The notes beneath the pieces are model-generated. The model did no database searches. It was not told the DNA's origin and saw nothing but the letters and a program-made list of their open reading frames with translations. From NCBI GenBank assembly GCA_044235825.1, contig JBIIHL010000067.1, positions 1 through 5,762 on the forward strand: a stretch of 5,762 nt of DNA. Direction: 5' to 3'. The DNA comes from CANGYM01 sp044235825. GTDB lineage: Bacteria; Pseudomonadota; Alphaproteobacteria; JAJTHO01; CANGYM01. Shown one piece after another: positions 1 to 5,580 of this stretch (positions are counted from its first letter, which is position 1; the number at the start of each line of letters is the position of its first letter). A program made the position numbers and the translations under genes.

Positions 1-28
1 CAGTCCCACCCTGGGGGGGCCCCCTTTC

Positions 29-58
29 GGGGCGGGCGGGGGACCGGGCGGGGGGGGG
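29..58 (+). other. G-tract cluster with G-quadruplex potential
   Basis: Five G runs of 4, 3, 5, 3 and 9 bases (29-32, 34-36, 38-42, 46-48, 50-58) are separated by loops of 1, 1, 3 and 1 bases, which satisfies the usual quadruplex pattern. The G-rich strand is the template strand for transcription leaving the flagellar operon. The 9-base run is also a likely site of length variation or sequencing error. Confidence 0.55.
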
Positions 59-183
59 CAGCAGGATTGACCCTAAGGGTCAAGGGCGAGGGGGAAAAAA
101 TACCGCACTGAGCGATAGCGAGGGAGGATGATTTTTTGCCCCTCGGCGAAGCGGACCCTTGAGGCTTAGGGGCAATTCTGCTG
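59..183. repeat. Long-hairpin palindromic element, copy A
   Basis: This imperfect palindrome of 125 bases can fold into one long hairpin. The outer arms 59-86 and 156-183 pair at 24 of 28 positions. Next, 87-93 (CGAGGGG) pairs with 139-145. After one mismatch, AAAAAAT at 95-101 pairs with ATTTTTT at 131-137. A variable tip (102-130) contains GAGCGATAGCGAGGG. It shares an 18-base perfect block and further homology with copy B in the opposite orientation. The layout resembles REP/BIME or small non-autonomous repeats, but I cannot assign a named family. Confidence 0.72.
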
Positions 184-225
184 GGTGGGAGCCCTTTCTC
201 CACGGCCCGAACGCGGCTCCCACCC
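183..225. repeat. 11-bp inverted repeat between the two palindromic elements
   Basis: GGGTGGGAGCC (183-193) is the exact reverse complement of GGCTCCCACCC (215-225), with a 21-base loop. It lies at the symmetry centre of the two larger elements. TCCCACCC also occurs at 4-11, hinting at a further related unit to the left. A GC-rich stem without a T run does not make a classic terminator. Confidence 0.65.
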
Positions 226-230
226 CCACA

Positions 231-352
231 GTTCTCTTTTGGCGTCAAGGGGTCCGCTGCGCCGGTGCGGAAAAAATCATCCTCCCTCAGCCCGCTGCGC
301 GGTCCTCGGTCCGGTATTTTTCCCGCCCCGCCCCTTGACGCCAAAAGACAAC
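231..352. repeat. Long-hairpin palindromic element, copy B (inverted relative to copy A)
   Basis: The outer arms 231-252 and 331-352 are reverse complements at 21 of 22 positions. Inside, AAAAAT (272-277) pairs with ATTTTT (316-321), and the tip includes a small CCGC-TGC-GCGG stem (292-302). AAAAAATCATCCTCCCTC at 271-288 is the exact reverse complement of 120-137 in copy A. Copy B begins 29 bases after the flgL stop, so it would be transcribed into the 3' end of the flagellar message. There it could protect the RNA end or slow polymerase. No T run follows the stem, so intrinsic termination is not supported. Confidence 0.75.
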
Positions 353-381
353 CGTCCCGCCCCGCCGCGTTTTTTTGCGCC

Positions 382-1287
382 CTACCTCAGATAATTCGCC
401 AGCGAAATACCACCAATTTTCGAAAGGGCGATGAAAGACGCCTGAAGCACATTGTTTTCCTGTGATAATTTCGCGCTGGCATCAATAATGTTGGTGTCTT
501 TCATTTCACTGATGGTGTTGGTTAAAATCAGGATATTTTGCTCGTGAATATCTTTGATGGTGTCCATTTGGGCCACCTTGACCCCGATGCCACTGATCAT
601 GGCGGGGATGTCTTTTTGGGTGACTTCCTCCACCAAGGCCAGAGAGGCCCGCAGGTTATCATTGTCATTGGGGTTGTTAAACACACTCCGCATGGCCCGG
701 ATCAGCTTTTCAAAGGTCGGATCGTTGGCGGTCATGCCGTACGTGACGGTTCGGCCTTCGCCCACGCGGGAAAACGCTTCGTAATCGTCCCCCTGATAAT
801 ACTCTGTGTTGGGTGTGCCGACGTTGATGGGCGTGCTAAAGGCGCTGAGATCCACAGGGGCCACATCGCTGCGGCTGCCGGAAAAAATGTACTGATCGCC
901 ATCCTTAACGTTTAACAAGTTTTCCATCTGATCCATAAATTGCTTGGCAATTTCGGCGGTGGGCTGGAATTGATCGTTTTCGGCGTTCAGGGCATTCAGC
1001 AGGTCGCCCCGAAACTGATTGGCCATATCACGGATAGAGTCCACCTGCGTTTCCGCCAAGCTTAATCGGTTACGGGTGATGGTGATATCGTCTAGGTACT
1101 GATTTAAACGGGTATGGGCCCCCTCAAAATTCACCAAACGGCCGGAAACATCGGAAATCCCGCTGTAATTTTGGGACTTCATGCCACTGGAAATTTGAAT
1201 TTGTAAATTATAGGTTCGTTGCAACGTTTGTTGATTTAAACCCATCAGGGCATCAAAGCCCGTGCGTGTTCCAATACGATTGATCAT
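382..1287 (-). CDS. flgL: Flagellar hook-filament junction protein FlgL (HAP3)
   Basis: FlgL is the second of the two junction proteins between hook and filament; it is exported through the flagellar type III apparatus and joins FlgK to flagellin. The 301-residue product has the flagellin-like plan. An N-terminal helical region (about 1-125) opens MINRIGTRTGF and carries 'QISSG' at 31-35. A variable middle (about 130-185) includes 'DQYIFSGSRSD' (131-141) and 'EYYQGDD' (162-168), both common in alphaproteobacterial FlgL. A C-terminal helix (about 240-301) ends 'ISLANYLR'. No signal peptide is seen, as expected for this export route. It is the last gene of the operon, 12 bases after flgK, with AAGGGG about 8 bases before its ATG. 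The stop TAG lies 29 bases before a large palindromic element. A flagellin is the main alternative, but the length, motifs and position after flgK favour FlgL. Confidence 0.95.
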   Translation of the reverse strand: MINRIGTRTGFDALMGLNQQTLQRTYNLQIQISSGMKSQNYSGISDVSGRLVNFEGAHTRLNQYLDDITITRNRLSLAETQVDSIRDMANQFRGDLLNALNAENDQFQPTAEIAKQFMDQMENLLNVKDGDQYIFSGSRSDVAPVDLSAFSTPINVGTPNTEYYQGDDYEAFSRVGEGRTVTYGMTANDPTFEKLIRAMRSVFNNPNDNDNLRASLALVEEVTQKDIPAMISGIGVKVAQMDTIKDIHEQNILILTNTISEMKDTNIIDASAKLSQENNVLQASFIALSKIGGISLANYLR

Positions 1288-1299
1288 GGTTTAACCCCT

Positions 1300-3504
1300 T
1301 TATAGCATCTGTTCTAAGGCATCAAACATTTCATTGGTTACCCGCACCACTTGGGCCATGGTGTTATAGGCATTCTGCAAAACCAGCATGGCGGCCATTT
1401 CTTCATCAATGTTGACATCACTGACCGAAGAGCGCGTGGCCTCCAGCGACGTCACCAAACTGCTTTGATTTTTAAAAATCTGCTCAGCCGAGGCAATATC
1501 CCGCGCCGTATAATCCAAAATTAAAGAGGCATATTCCGACAACGTCAACGTCCGGGGCCCGATTTTTTGCGTCCCGTCAAAGGACTGCTTGGCCAAAAAC
1601 ATGTCATTGATGGCCGCCAGATTGCGGGCATCCCCTTGCCCAATGGCCACCACAGGGGTAGTCATGGGGGAGGTGATGGTGGGCATGTTCAGTCTGCCGC
1701 GGGTTAACAACTGCGGCTGGTCCTTGATGGTCTGGCGCACATCCAGCGATGCGCTGCTATAACGGGTATCCCTAAGGCCCAAAAGGGGCAACGCCGGATT
1801 GCCATTCAAATTGGCAGCGGGTAGGCCTTGGGTAACGCGGATCGTTTGGGTTTGATCATTGCTGGCCATCACCAAGCGATTCTGACTGTCCAAAGACACG
1901 GTGATGCCCACAGAGGCCCCCGATAAATCCACATTGATGTCCGCGATCAAATCGCTGAGTGTTCCGCCCGAAAAACCCGAAAGATCATAATCCAGATGGG
2001 ACAAATGGTTCCCCCGACTGTCCGCCAGCGTGAATGTCAGCTTGCCAGAGGCCGTGGTTATGGCCAAATTCGGATCAAAGGCCGCCGTGCTGCGCAAATT
2101 CTGGGGCGGCAGGCTGGTGTTGGTGTTGACAAAAAAATCGTTGAAACCAAAATAATTTTGCAGCGTTTGTCCCTCTCCGCTAACCGTTTCCGTAGGTAGG
2201 GCTGCGGGGTTGGGGGATCCGATGGCCAGTTTGTTGTTGCCTTTGGCTTTCAGGCTAAACGTCCCATCACTGTTAAACGGCGCCGATAGATCCAAATAGG
2301 TGGTCATGGCCGCCCCATTCACCGCGCTCAGCGTTGTGGGGTCATTCAGATAATTCACAAAATCCTGATAGGTATAGGTCGTGGCTGGAGTAACGGGTGT
2401 TGTGACCGTGGATAGGTCCACATCCAGATAATCCACATAACTGCCCTTGGCATCCATGACCGCGATGCGCAGGGTGCCGGTGGCGTAAAATTGATCCGCG
2501 GCGGAAATTTTGCGTGTGCTGGTTAATGTGCTGGGCGGGGGATAGGGCACACCCGCATTGTGCGCCTGATTCATTTGGGTCATCAGCTGATTTGACAGGT
2601 TTTCCAGCTGATCCGTCAATTCCGGCAAAATCGTATCCCGCAGTTGCAACAGCCCTGCAATTTTCCCGCTTTTGATGTTTTGGGTTAAATCGGTGGAAAG
2701 CGAGCTGCTTGATACCTCAATAGGGCCAAAATTTCCATCTTCATACCGGTTTTCTGGTTTTACGTTGCCCGTGGCGGTATAGGACAGGGTGCTGGGATTC
2801 ACCTCCAGCAAGGCTTGGCCTGATTTGGTGTAAATGGCCAACCCATCGTTGGGACGGGGAAACGTGTTCACATCCATCTGCTCTGAGATCTGTTTTAAAA
2901 ATTGATCCCGACGATCCAGCAAATCCCCCATGGGACGTTTGGTGATGCTGGCCTGGCTGATGTCTTTGTTGAGTTTTTCAATTTCCACCAAGGCATCGTT
3001 GATGGTTTTGACTGAGGATTCAATATCCTTATCCACCCGCTGGCGCAAGTCCTGAACATGGGCCACAGAAGAGCGCATTTGAAAACTTAGAGTTTCCGCC
3101 ACCGAGACAATCTGGGTGTGCTGTACGTTATCCGCAGGGGCGGTCATTAAGGATTGCAGACGCGTTTCCAAATCCGTTAAGGTTGCGGTTAAAGAAACGC
3201 TGTCCCCCGTGGATCCAAAAATGGATTCCACCTCGCCGTAAAAGGATGCAATGGTTTCATCCCGCGAAAGGCCAGAAATTTCCCCACGCATGTTTTTTAA
3301 AAACACGTCATCCGCATTGCGGGTGATGCTGGCCACCTGAACACCGGCAACCTGTTCCCCCAAAAGCAGCGTGGTGCTGTTGGCCTGCTTTTTGGTATAG
3401 CCATCCACGTTGGCGTTGGAAATGTTGTTGGAAATCACATTCAGCGCCTGCTGGCTGGCGGCCAGTCCGGAAATGCCTGATTGAATGGCGCTGGTTAAGG
3501 ACAT
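1300..3504 (-). CDS. flgK: Flagellar hook-associated protein FlgK (HAP1)
   Basis: FlgK is the first hook-filament junction protein, assembled on the hook tip after export. The N-terminus carries the rod/hook-family motif 'ISNNISNANVDGYTKKQ' (residues 24-40) after an amphipathic stretch. Residues about 85-210 are rich in heptad-like helices. The C-terminus has the matching family region, with 'LEATRSSVSDVNIDEEMA' (687-704) and 'LQNAYNTMAQVVRVTNEMFDALEQML' split around residues 709-734. At 734 residues it is longer than the enterobacterial protein of about 550. The extra length sits in the surface-exposed middle, where two related modules (about 341-457 and 485-580) share the pattern L-x-[IF]-x-x-x-D-x-[KR]-G followed by LD-x-DLS. 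The gene follows flgN by 9 bases with only a weak AGGGG ribosome site, so it may depend on translational coupling. The identification is firm; the module duplication is my reading of the translation. Confidence 0.97.
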   Translation of the reverse strand: MSLTSAIQSGISGLAASQQALNVISNNISNANVDGYTKKQANSTTLLLGEQVAGVQVASITRNADDVFLKNMRGEISGLSRDETIASFYGEVESIFGSTGDSVSLTATLTDLETRLQSLMTAPADNVQHTQIVSVAETLSFQMRSSVAHVQDLRQRVDKDIESSVKTINDALVEIEKLNKDISQASITKRPMGDLLDRRDQFLKQISEQMDVNTFPRPNDGLAIYTKSGQALLEVNPSTLSYTATGNVKPENRYEDGNFGPIEVSSSSLSTDLTQNIKSGKIAGLLQLRDTILPELTDQLENLSNQLMTQMNQAHNAGVPYPPPSTLTSTRKISAADQFYATGTLRIAVMDAKGSYVDYLDVDLSTVTTPVTPATTYTYQDFVNYLNDPTTLSAVNGAAMTTYLDLSAPFNSDGTFSLKAKGNNKLAIGSPNPAALPTETVSGEGQTLQNYFGFNDFFVNTNTSLPPQNLRSTAAFDPNLAITTASGKLTFTLADSRGNHLSHLDYDLSGFSGGTLSDLIADINVDLSGASVGITVSLDSQNRLVMASNDQTQTIRVTQGLPAANLNGNPALPLLGLRDTRYSSASLDVRQTIKDQPQLLTRGRLNMPTITSPMTTPVVAIGQGDARNLAAINDMFLAKQSFDGTQKIGPRTLTLSEYASLILDYTARDIASAEQIFKNQSSLVTSLEATRSSVSDVNIDEEMAAMLVLQNAYNTMAQVVRVTNEMFDALEQML

Positions 3505-3513
3505 GATGGACCC

Positions 3514-3984
3514 CTACAACGTTTCGTTAAAACTGACGGATACAGGGGCACTGTTTCCGTAATTTGCGGCAGCCCCTCGGGGCGCACGGGCGGCGTAGGT
3601 GGATGATTTTTGCTCACCGGCCATGGCTTCGCGGATGCTTTCCAAAATAAAGATGCGGGCGTTGCGGGCCGCTTCGATGGTCTTCAGGGTGGCTTGCATG
3701 GTTTTTTGTAATAAACTCAGCGCCACCTTTAAATCCACCTTAACGGCGCGATCCATGGTCTCTAGGGCTTTGGGATCTTGCTCCAGCGCGGCCAAGCCGC
3801 TTTGATAGGCATCGATTAACGCCTGTTTGCGTTCGGCAAAATCCAACGTTCCCGCCACATTCTGGCCCAAAATCATTTTTTGTTCCAAAACCAACAGGGC
3901 CGTTAAATCTCGGGCGATGCCAATGACGTCCTGCGCCAAAGCGCTGGACGTTAAGGGGTCTTTGTTCAGGAGTTGGGTATTCAT
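3514..3984 (-). CDS. flgN: FlgN-family flagellar export chaperone (FlgN/FlbY-like)
   Basis: Likely cytoplasmic chaperone that binds the C-termini of FlgK and FlgL and delivers them to the flagellar export gate. The 156-residue product is mostly helical with no signal or membrane segment. Residues about 12-120 form long helices, including 'DLTALLVLEQKMI' (26-38) and 'KTIEAARNARIFI' (101-113), in the manner of the FlgN superfamily. After a low-complexity Ala/Gly-rich linker (about 128-146), the tail 'SVSFNETL' (149-156) resembles the end of many alphaproteobacterial FlgN-like proteins. Its place directly before flgK and flgL, its presumed clients, supports the call. The start is well set: AAGGAG lies 8 bases before ATG, 2 bases after the flgJ stop. 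Sequence conservation in this family is low, so the call rests on fold pattern, tail and context together. Confidence 0.82.
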   Translation of the reverse strand: MNTQLLNKDPLTSSALAQDVIGIARDLTALLVLEQKMILGQNVAGTLDFAERKQALIDAYQSGLAALEQDPKALETMDRAVKVDLKVALSLLQKTMQATLKTIEAARNARIFILESIREAMAGEQKSSTYAARAPRGAAANYGNSAPVSVSFNETL

Positions 3985-3986
3985 GG

Positions 3987-4286
3987 TTAGGCTCCTTGAT
4001 TTTCCTGATAACGCAGCAGTGATTTTTGTAATGCATCAGATAGGCCAAGTCCCTGTTTTGCCGTGATCTGATCCGCCATGGCGGACACCAAAAGGGACCG
4101 GTACGTGTCTTCGGCAAAGCCCCCGCCAAAGGGGGCTTCGGTGCTGAGGCCCTGAAACATGTATCCCGTCATTTCGGAAATAAACATGGATTCAAAGGAT
4201 TTTGCGGCCTTTTCCAGTTTTGCCTTGCTTCCCTCACCGGAAGACAGGGGCGATGAAAGGGGGGAAAGGGGGGAGATCACATTCAT
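3987..4286 (-). CDS. flgJ: Single-domain rod-binding protein FlgJ (no muramidase domain)
   Basis: FlgJ acts in the periplasm as a scaffold for rod and P-ring assembly. Only the rod-binding domain is present. A linker of about 25 residues rich in Ser, Pro and Leu is followed by 'KAAKSFESMFISEMT' (26-40), then 'GYMFQGLSTEAPFGGGFAED' (41-60), then 'YRSLLVSAMADQITAKQGLGLSDAL' across about 62-86. These are the usual conserved blocks of this domain. At 99 residues it lacks the C-terminal peptidoglycan hydrolase domain of the roughly 310-residue enterobacterial FlgJ. This short form is usual in Alphaproteobacteria, where a separate lytic transglycosylase opens the wall. The gene starts one base after the flgI stop, and its ribosome site lies inside the last codons of flgI, which indicates translational coupling. 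No truncation is evident, because the reading frame ends naturally before flgN. Confidence 0.92.
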   Translation of the reverse strand: MNVISPLSPLSSPLSSGEGSKAKLEKAAKSFESMFISEMTGYMFQGLSTEAPFGGGFAEDTYRSLLVSAMADQITAKQGLGLSDALQKSLLRYQENQGA

Positions 4287-4287
4287 A

Positions 4288-5415
4288 CTACATCACCTCA
4301 ATTTCAGCTTGCAGGGCGCCCGCGGCCTTGATGGCCTGTAAAATGGAAATCATATCCCGCGGGCCAATGCCCAGGGCGTTTAAGCCCGTGACCAGCTCTT
4401 GCAGGCTGACCCCGCCGTTGACAATGGCCAGTTTTTTCTCTTTACCATCATCCAAAACATCCACCTGGGTGCGATCCACAATGGCGGTCTGGCCCACCTC
4501 AGCAAAGGCTCCGGGCTGCGAAACCTGCGGCGTTTCGGTGACGCGGATGGTCAAATTGCCCTGGGCAATGGCCACGCGGCTGATGCGCACGTTATCCCCA
4601 ATGACCACCACACCGGTGCTTTCGTTAATCACCACACGGGCCGGCGCATCGGGGGTAACGTTTAATTGTTCCACCTGCGTGATCAACTGGGCAATGTTGT
4701 TTTCATAAGCCATGGGTGTTGTCAATTCCACGGTTCCGGAATCCGCAGAGCGGGCCAGATCGGATCCAAAACTGTTGTTAATGGCCTTGGCAATGCGCTG
4801 GGATGTTGTGAAATCAGGGTTTTTCAGGGCCAGACGAATGGATTTCATGCCATTGAGTTTAAAGGGCAATTCTTGCTCCACAATGGCGCCAGAGGCAATG
4901 CGTCCGTTGGTGGGAACCCCTTGGGTGACGCTGGTGGCGGCGCCGCCGGCGGAAAAGCCCCCAATGGCCACGGGCCCTTGGGCCACGGCATAAACGCTGC
5001 CATCCGCTCCCATCAGGGGGGTGACCAACAGGGTGCCCCCGCGTAAACTTTCGGAATCCCCAATGGCCGAAATGGCCGCATCAATACGCGATCCGGACCG
5101 CGCAAAGGCCGGCAAGTTGGCCGTGACCATCACGGCGGCGATGTTTTTGGAATCCAGTGCCTCTTCCCGCGCCCGAACCCCCAGACGGTCCAACATGGCG
5201 ATAAAACTTTCTTTGGTAAAGACAGCCTTGTTCAGGCTGTCCCCCGTGCCGTCCAAACCGACGACCAAACCATAGCCCACCAGCATATTGTCCCGCACCC
5301 CCTCAAAATCCGCCACGTCCTTAATCCGGGTGGCATGGGCCACAGGGGTGGAAAACGCCAGAAACGTCACAAAGCACAACCAAAAACAGACGAAACGACG
5401 CACACAGGACCTCAT
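4288..5415 (-). CDS. flgI: Flagellar P-ring protein precursor FlgI
   Basis: FlgI is secreted by Sec to the periplasm and polymerises into the P-ring around the rod in the peptidoglycan layer. The product is full length for the family (375 residues from the first ATG). A signal peptide spans about 1-28: arginines near the start, a hydrophobic core 'FVCFWLCFVTFLAF', and a likely cut after 'VAHA'. The mature protein then starts 'TRIKDVADFEGVR' and continues 'NMLVGYGLVVGLDGTGDSL' (43-61), the family hallmark. Further conserved blocks are 'AVMVTANLPAFARSGSRID' (94-112) and 'GGTLLVTPLMGADG' (126-139). The C-terminus has 'GVSLQELVTGLNALG' (335-349) and 'RDMISILQAIKAAGALQAEI' (353-372). It is the first gene of the operon, behind a sigma-54 promoter. 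The ATG at 5415 has no recognisable ribosome site; a GTG at 5403 has one and would still give a good 24-residue signal peptide, so the true start may be four codons later. Confidence 0.97.
   Translation of the reverse strand: MRSCVRRFVCFWLCFVTFLAFSTPVAHATRIKDVADFEGVRDNMLVGYGLVVGLDGTGDSLNKAVFTKESFIAMLDRLGVRAREEALDSKNIAAVMVTANLPAFARSGSRIDAAISAIGDSESLRGGTLLVTPLMGADGSVYAVAQGPVAIGGFSAGGAATSVTQGVPTNGRIASGAIVEQELPFKLNGMKSIRLALKNPDFTTSQRIAKAINNSFGSDLARSADSGTVELTTPMAYENNIAQLITQVEQLNVTPDAPARVVINESTGVVVIGDNVRISRVAIAQGNLTIRVTETPQVSQPGAFAEVGQTAIVDRTQVDVLDDGKEKKLAIVNGGVSLQELVTGLNALGIGPRDMISILQAIKAAGALQAEIEVM
4292..4299 (-). promoter_or_regulatory. Extended Shine-Dalgarno of flgJ inside the flgI 3' end
   Basis: GAGGTGAT, an eight-base match to the 16S rRNA 3' end, sits 5 bases before the flgJ ATG and overlaps the last codons (Glu-Val-Met) of flgI. 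It fixes the flgJ start and suggests that ribosomes finishing flgI re-initiate on flgJ. Confidence 0.8.
5409..5413 (-). promoter_or_regulatory. Shine-Dalgarno GAGGT supporting a GTG start for flgI at 5403
   Basis: GAGGT is followed by a 5-base spacer and then GTG at 5403-5401, in the flgI frame. The ATG at 5415 is preceded by AAAAAAGCCCATCT, which has no ribosome site, and by the sigma-54 start only about 14 bases before it. This favours GTG initiation, although the ATG is the longer conventional choice. Confidence 0.55.
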
Positions 5416-5439
5416 AGATGGGCTTTTTTCTATGGGGAA

Positions 5440-5455
5440 TGCAAAAGGTGTGCCA
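5440..5455 (-). promoter_or_regulatory. Sigma-54 (RpoN) -24/-12 promoter for the flgI operon
   Basis: Read on the minus strand the sequence is TGGCACACCTTTTGCA. It matches the sigma-54 consensus TGGCACG-N4-TTGCA at every position except the seventh (A for G). The invariant GG and GC are separated by exactly 10 bases. The predicted start point is about 12 bases after the GC, near position 5429. Sigma-54 control of hook-basal-body genes, with an enhancer-binding activator such as FlbD, is established in Caulobacter and relatives and fits the position directly ahead of the first flagellar gene. The promoter is called from sequence only; the activator and its binding site are not known here. Confidence 0.87.
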
Positions 5456-5476
5456 GGGGGTGGTAATTTTTATGAA

Positions 5477-5498
5477 GATAGTGTTTGTAGACACTGTC
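5477..5498. promoter_or_regulatory. 8-bp dyad upstream of the sigma-54 promoter, possible activator site
   Basis: The plus-strand sequence is GATAGTGT-N6-ACACTGTC, an inverted repeat of two 8-base arms with one mismatch. It lies at about -48 to -69 relative to the predicted flgI start point. It could be the site of a dimeric regulator. On the plus strand it is followed by a T-rich run (5499-5510), so it also resembles a rho-independent terminator, but no plus-strand gene precedes it. The symmetry is visible; the role is inferred. Confidence 0.4.
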
Positions 5499-5580
5499 TT
5501 TGTTTTTGTTATCTGTTGGGTGTTATGCAGATCAATTTTTGGATGCCTTCCACAAAAACACGGTATAGTATTTTTAAAAT

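Larger units (their letters stand above)
1..381. other. Non-coding GC-rich region downstream of flgL
   Basis: No credible gene is seen in these 381 bases. Short open frames (for example 185-394 and 265-465, plus strand) are made of repeat sequence and run into antisense flgL; their translations are rich in Pro and Arg with no family resemblance. The content is the G-tract cluster, the two palindromic elements with the stem between them, and a 12-base direct repeat TCCCGCCCCGCC at 321-332 and 355-366. A small GCCCC-GAAA-GGGGC hairpin (minus strand, about 19-33) lies at the outer end. A clear rho-independent terminator for the operon was not found. Confidence 0.6.
5416..5580. other. Intergenic region between transposase end and flgI
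   Basis: This AT-rich stretch of 165 bases has no convincing gene. Its flgI-proximal part holds the sigma-54 promoter (5440-5455) and a dyad (5477-5498). The distal part (about 5510-5580) should contain one end of the IS630-like element. Its terminal inverted repeat cannot be located without the other end, and no TA target duplication can be assigned. A weak, imperfect resemblance to an IHF site (ATCAATTTTTGG at 5532-5543) is not enough to call one. Confidence 0.6.

Noticed and set aside
95..137. Rho-independent terminator from the A-run/T-run hairpin in copy A
   Set aside because: The T run is one side of the stem rather than a tail after a GC-rich stem, so it does not fit the terminator pattern in either direction.
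231..352. CRISPR array from repeated blocks in the left flank
   Set aside because: There are only two copies, in opposite orientation, with no regular spacers and no cas genes.
185..465. Two short plus-strand open frames rich in Pro and Arg
   Set aside because: They are built from the palindromic repeat and then run antisense into flgL. There is no ribosome site or family resemblance.
538..915. 125-residue plus-strand open frame
   Set aside because: It lies wholly antisense to flgL, whose protein is clearly conserved. The translation is typical shadow sequence.
3740..4129. 129-residue minus-strand frame across the flgJ/flgN boundary
   Set aside because: It is out of frame with both real genes, which have good ribosome sites and family motifs.
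4202..5046. Several plus-strand open frames of 88-168 residues opposite flgI and flgJ
   Set aside because: They are antisense to well-recognised genes, overlap each other in different frames, and show no domain of their own.
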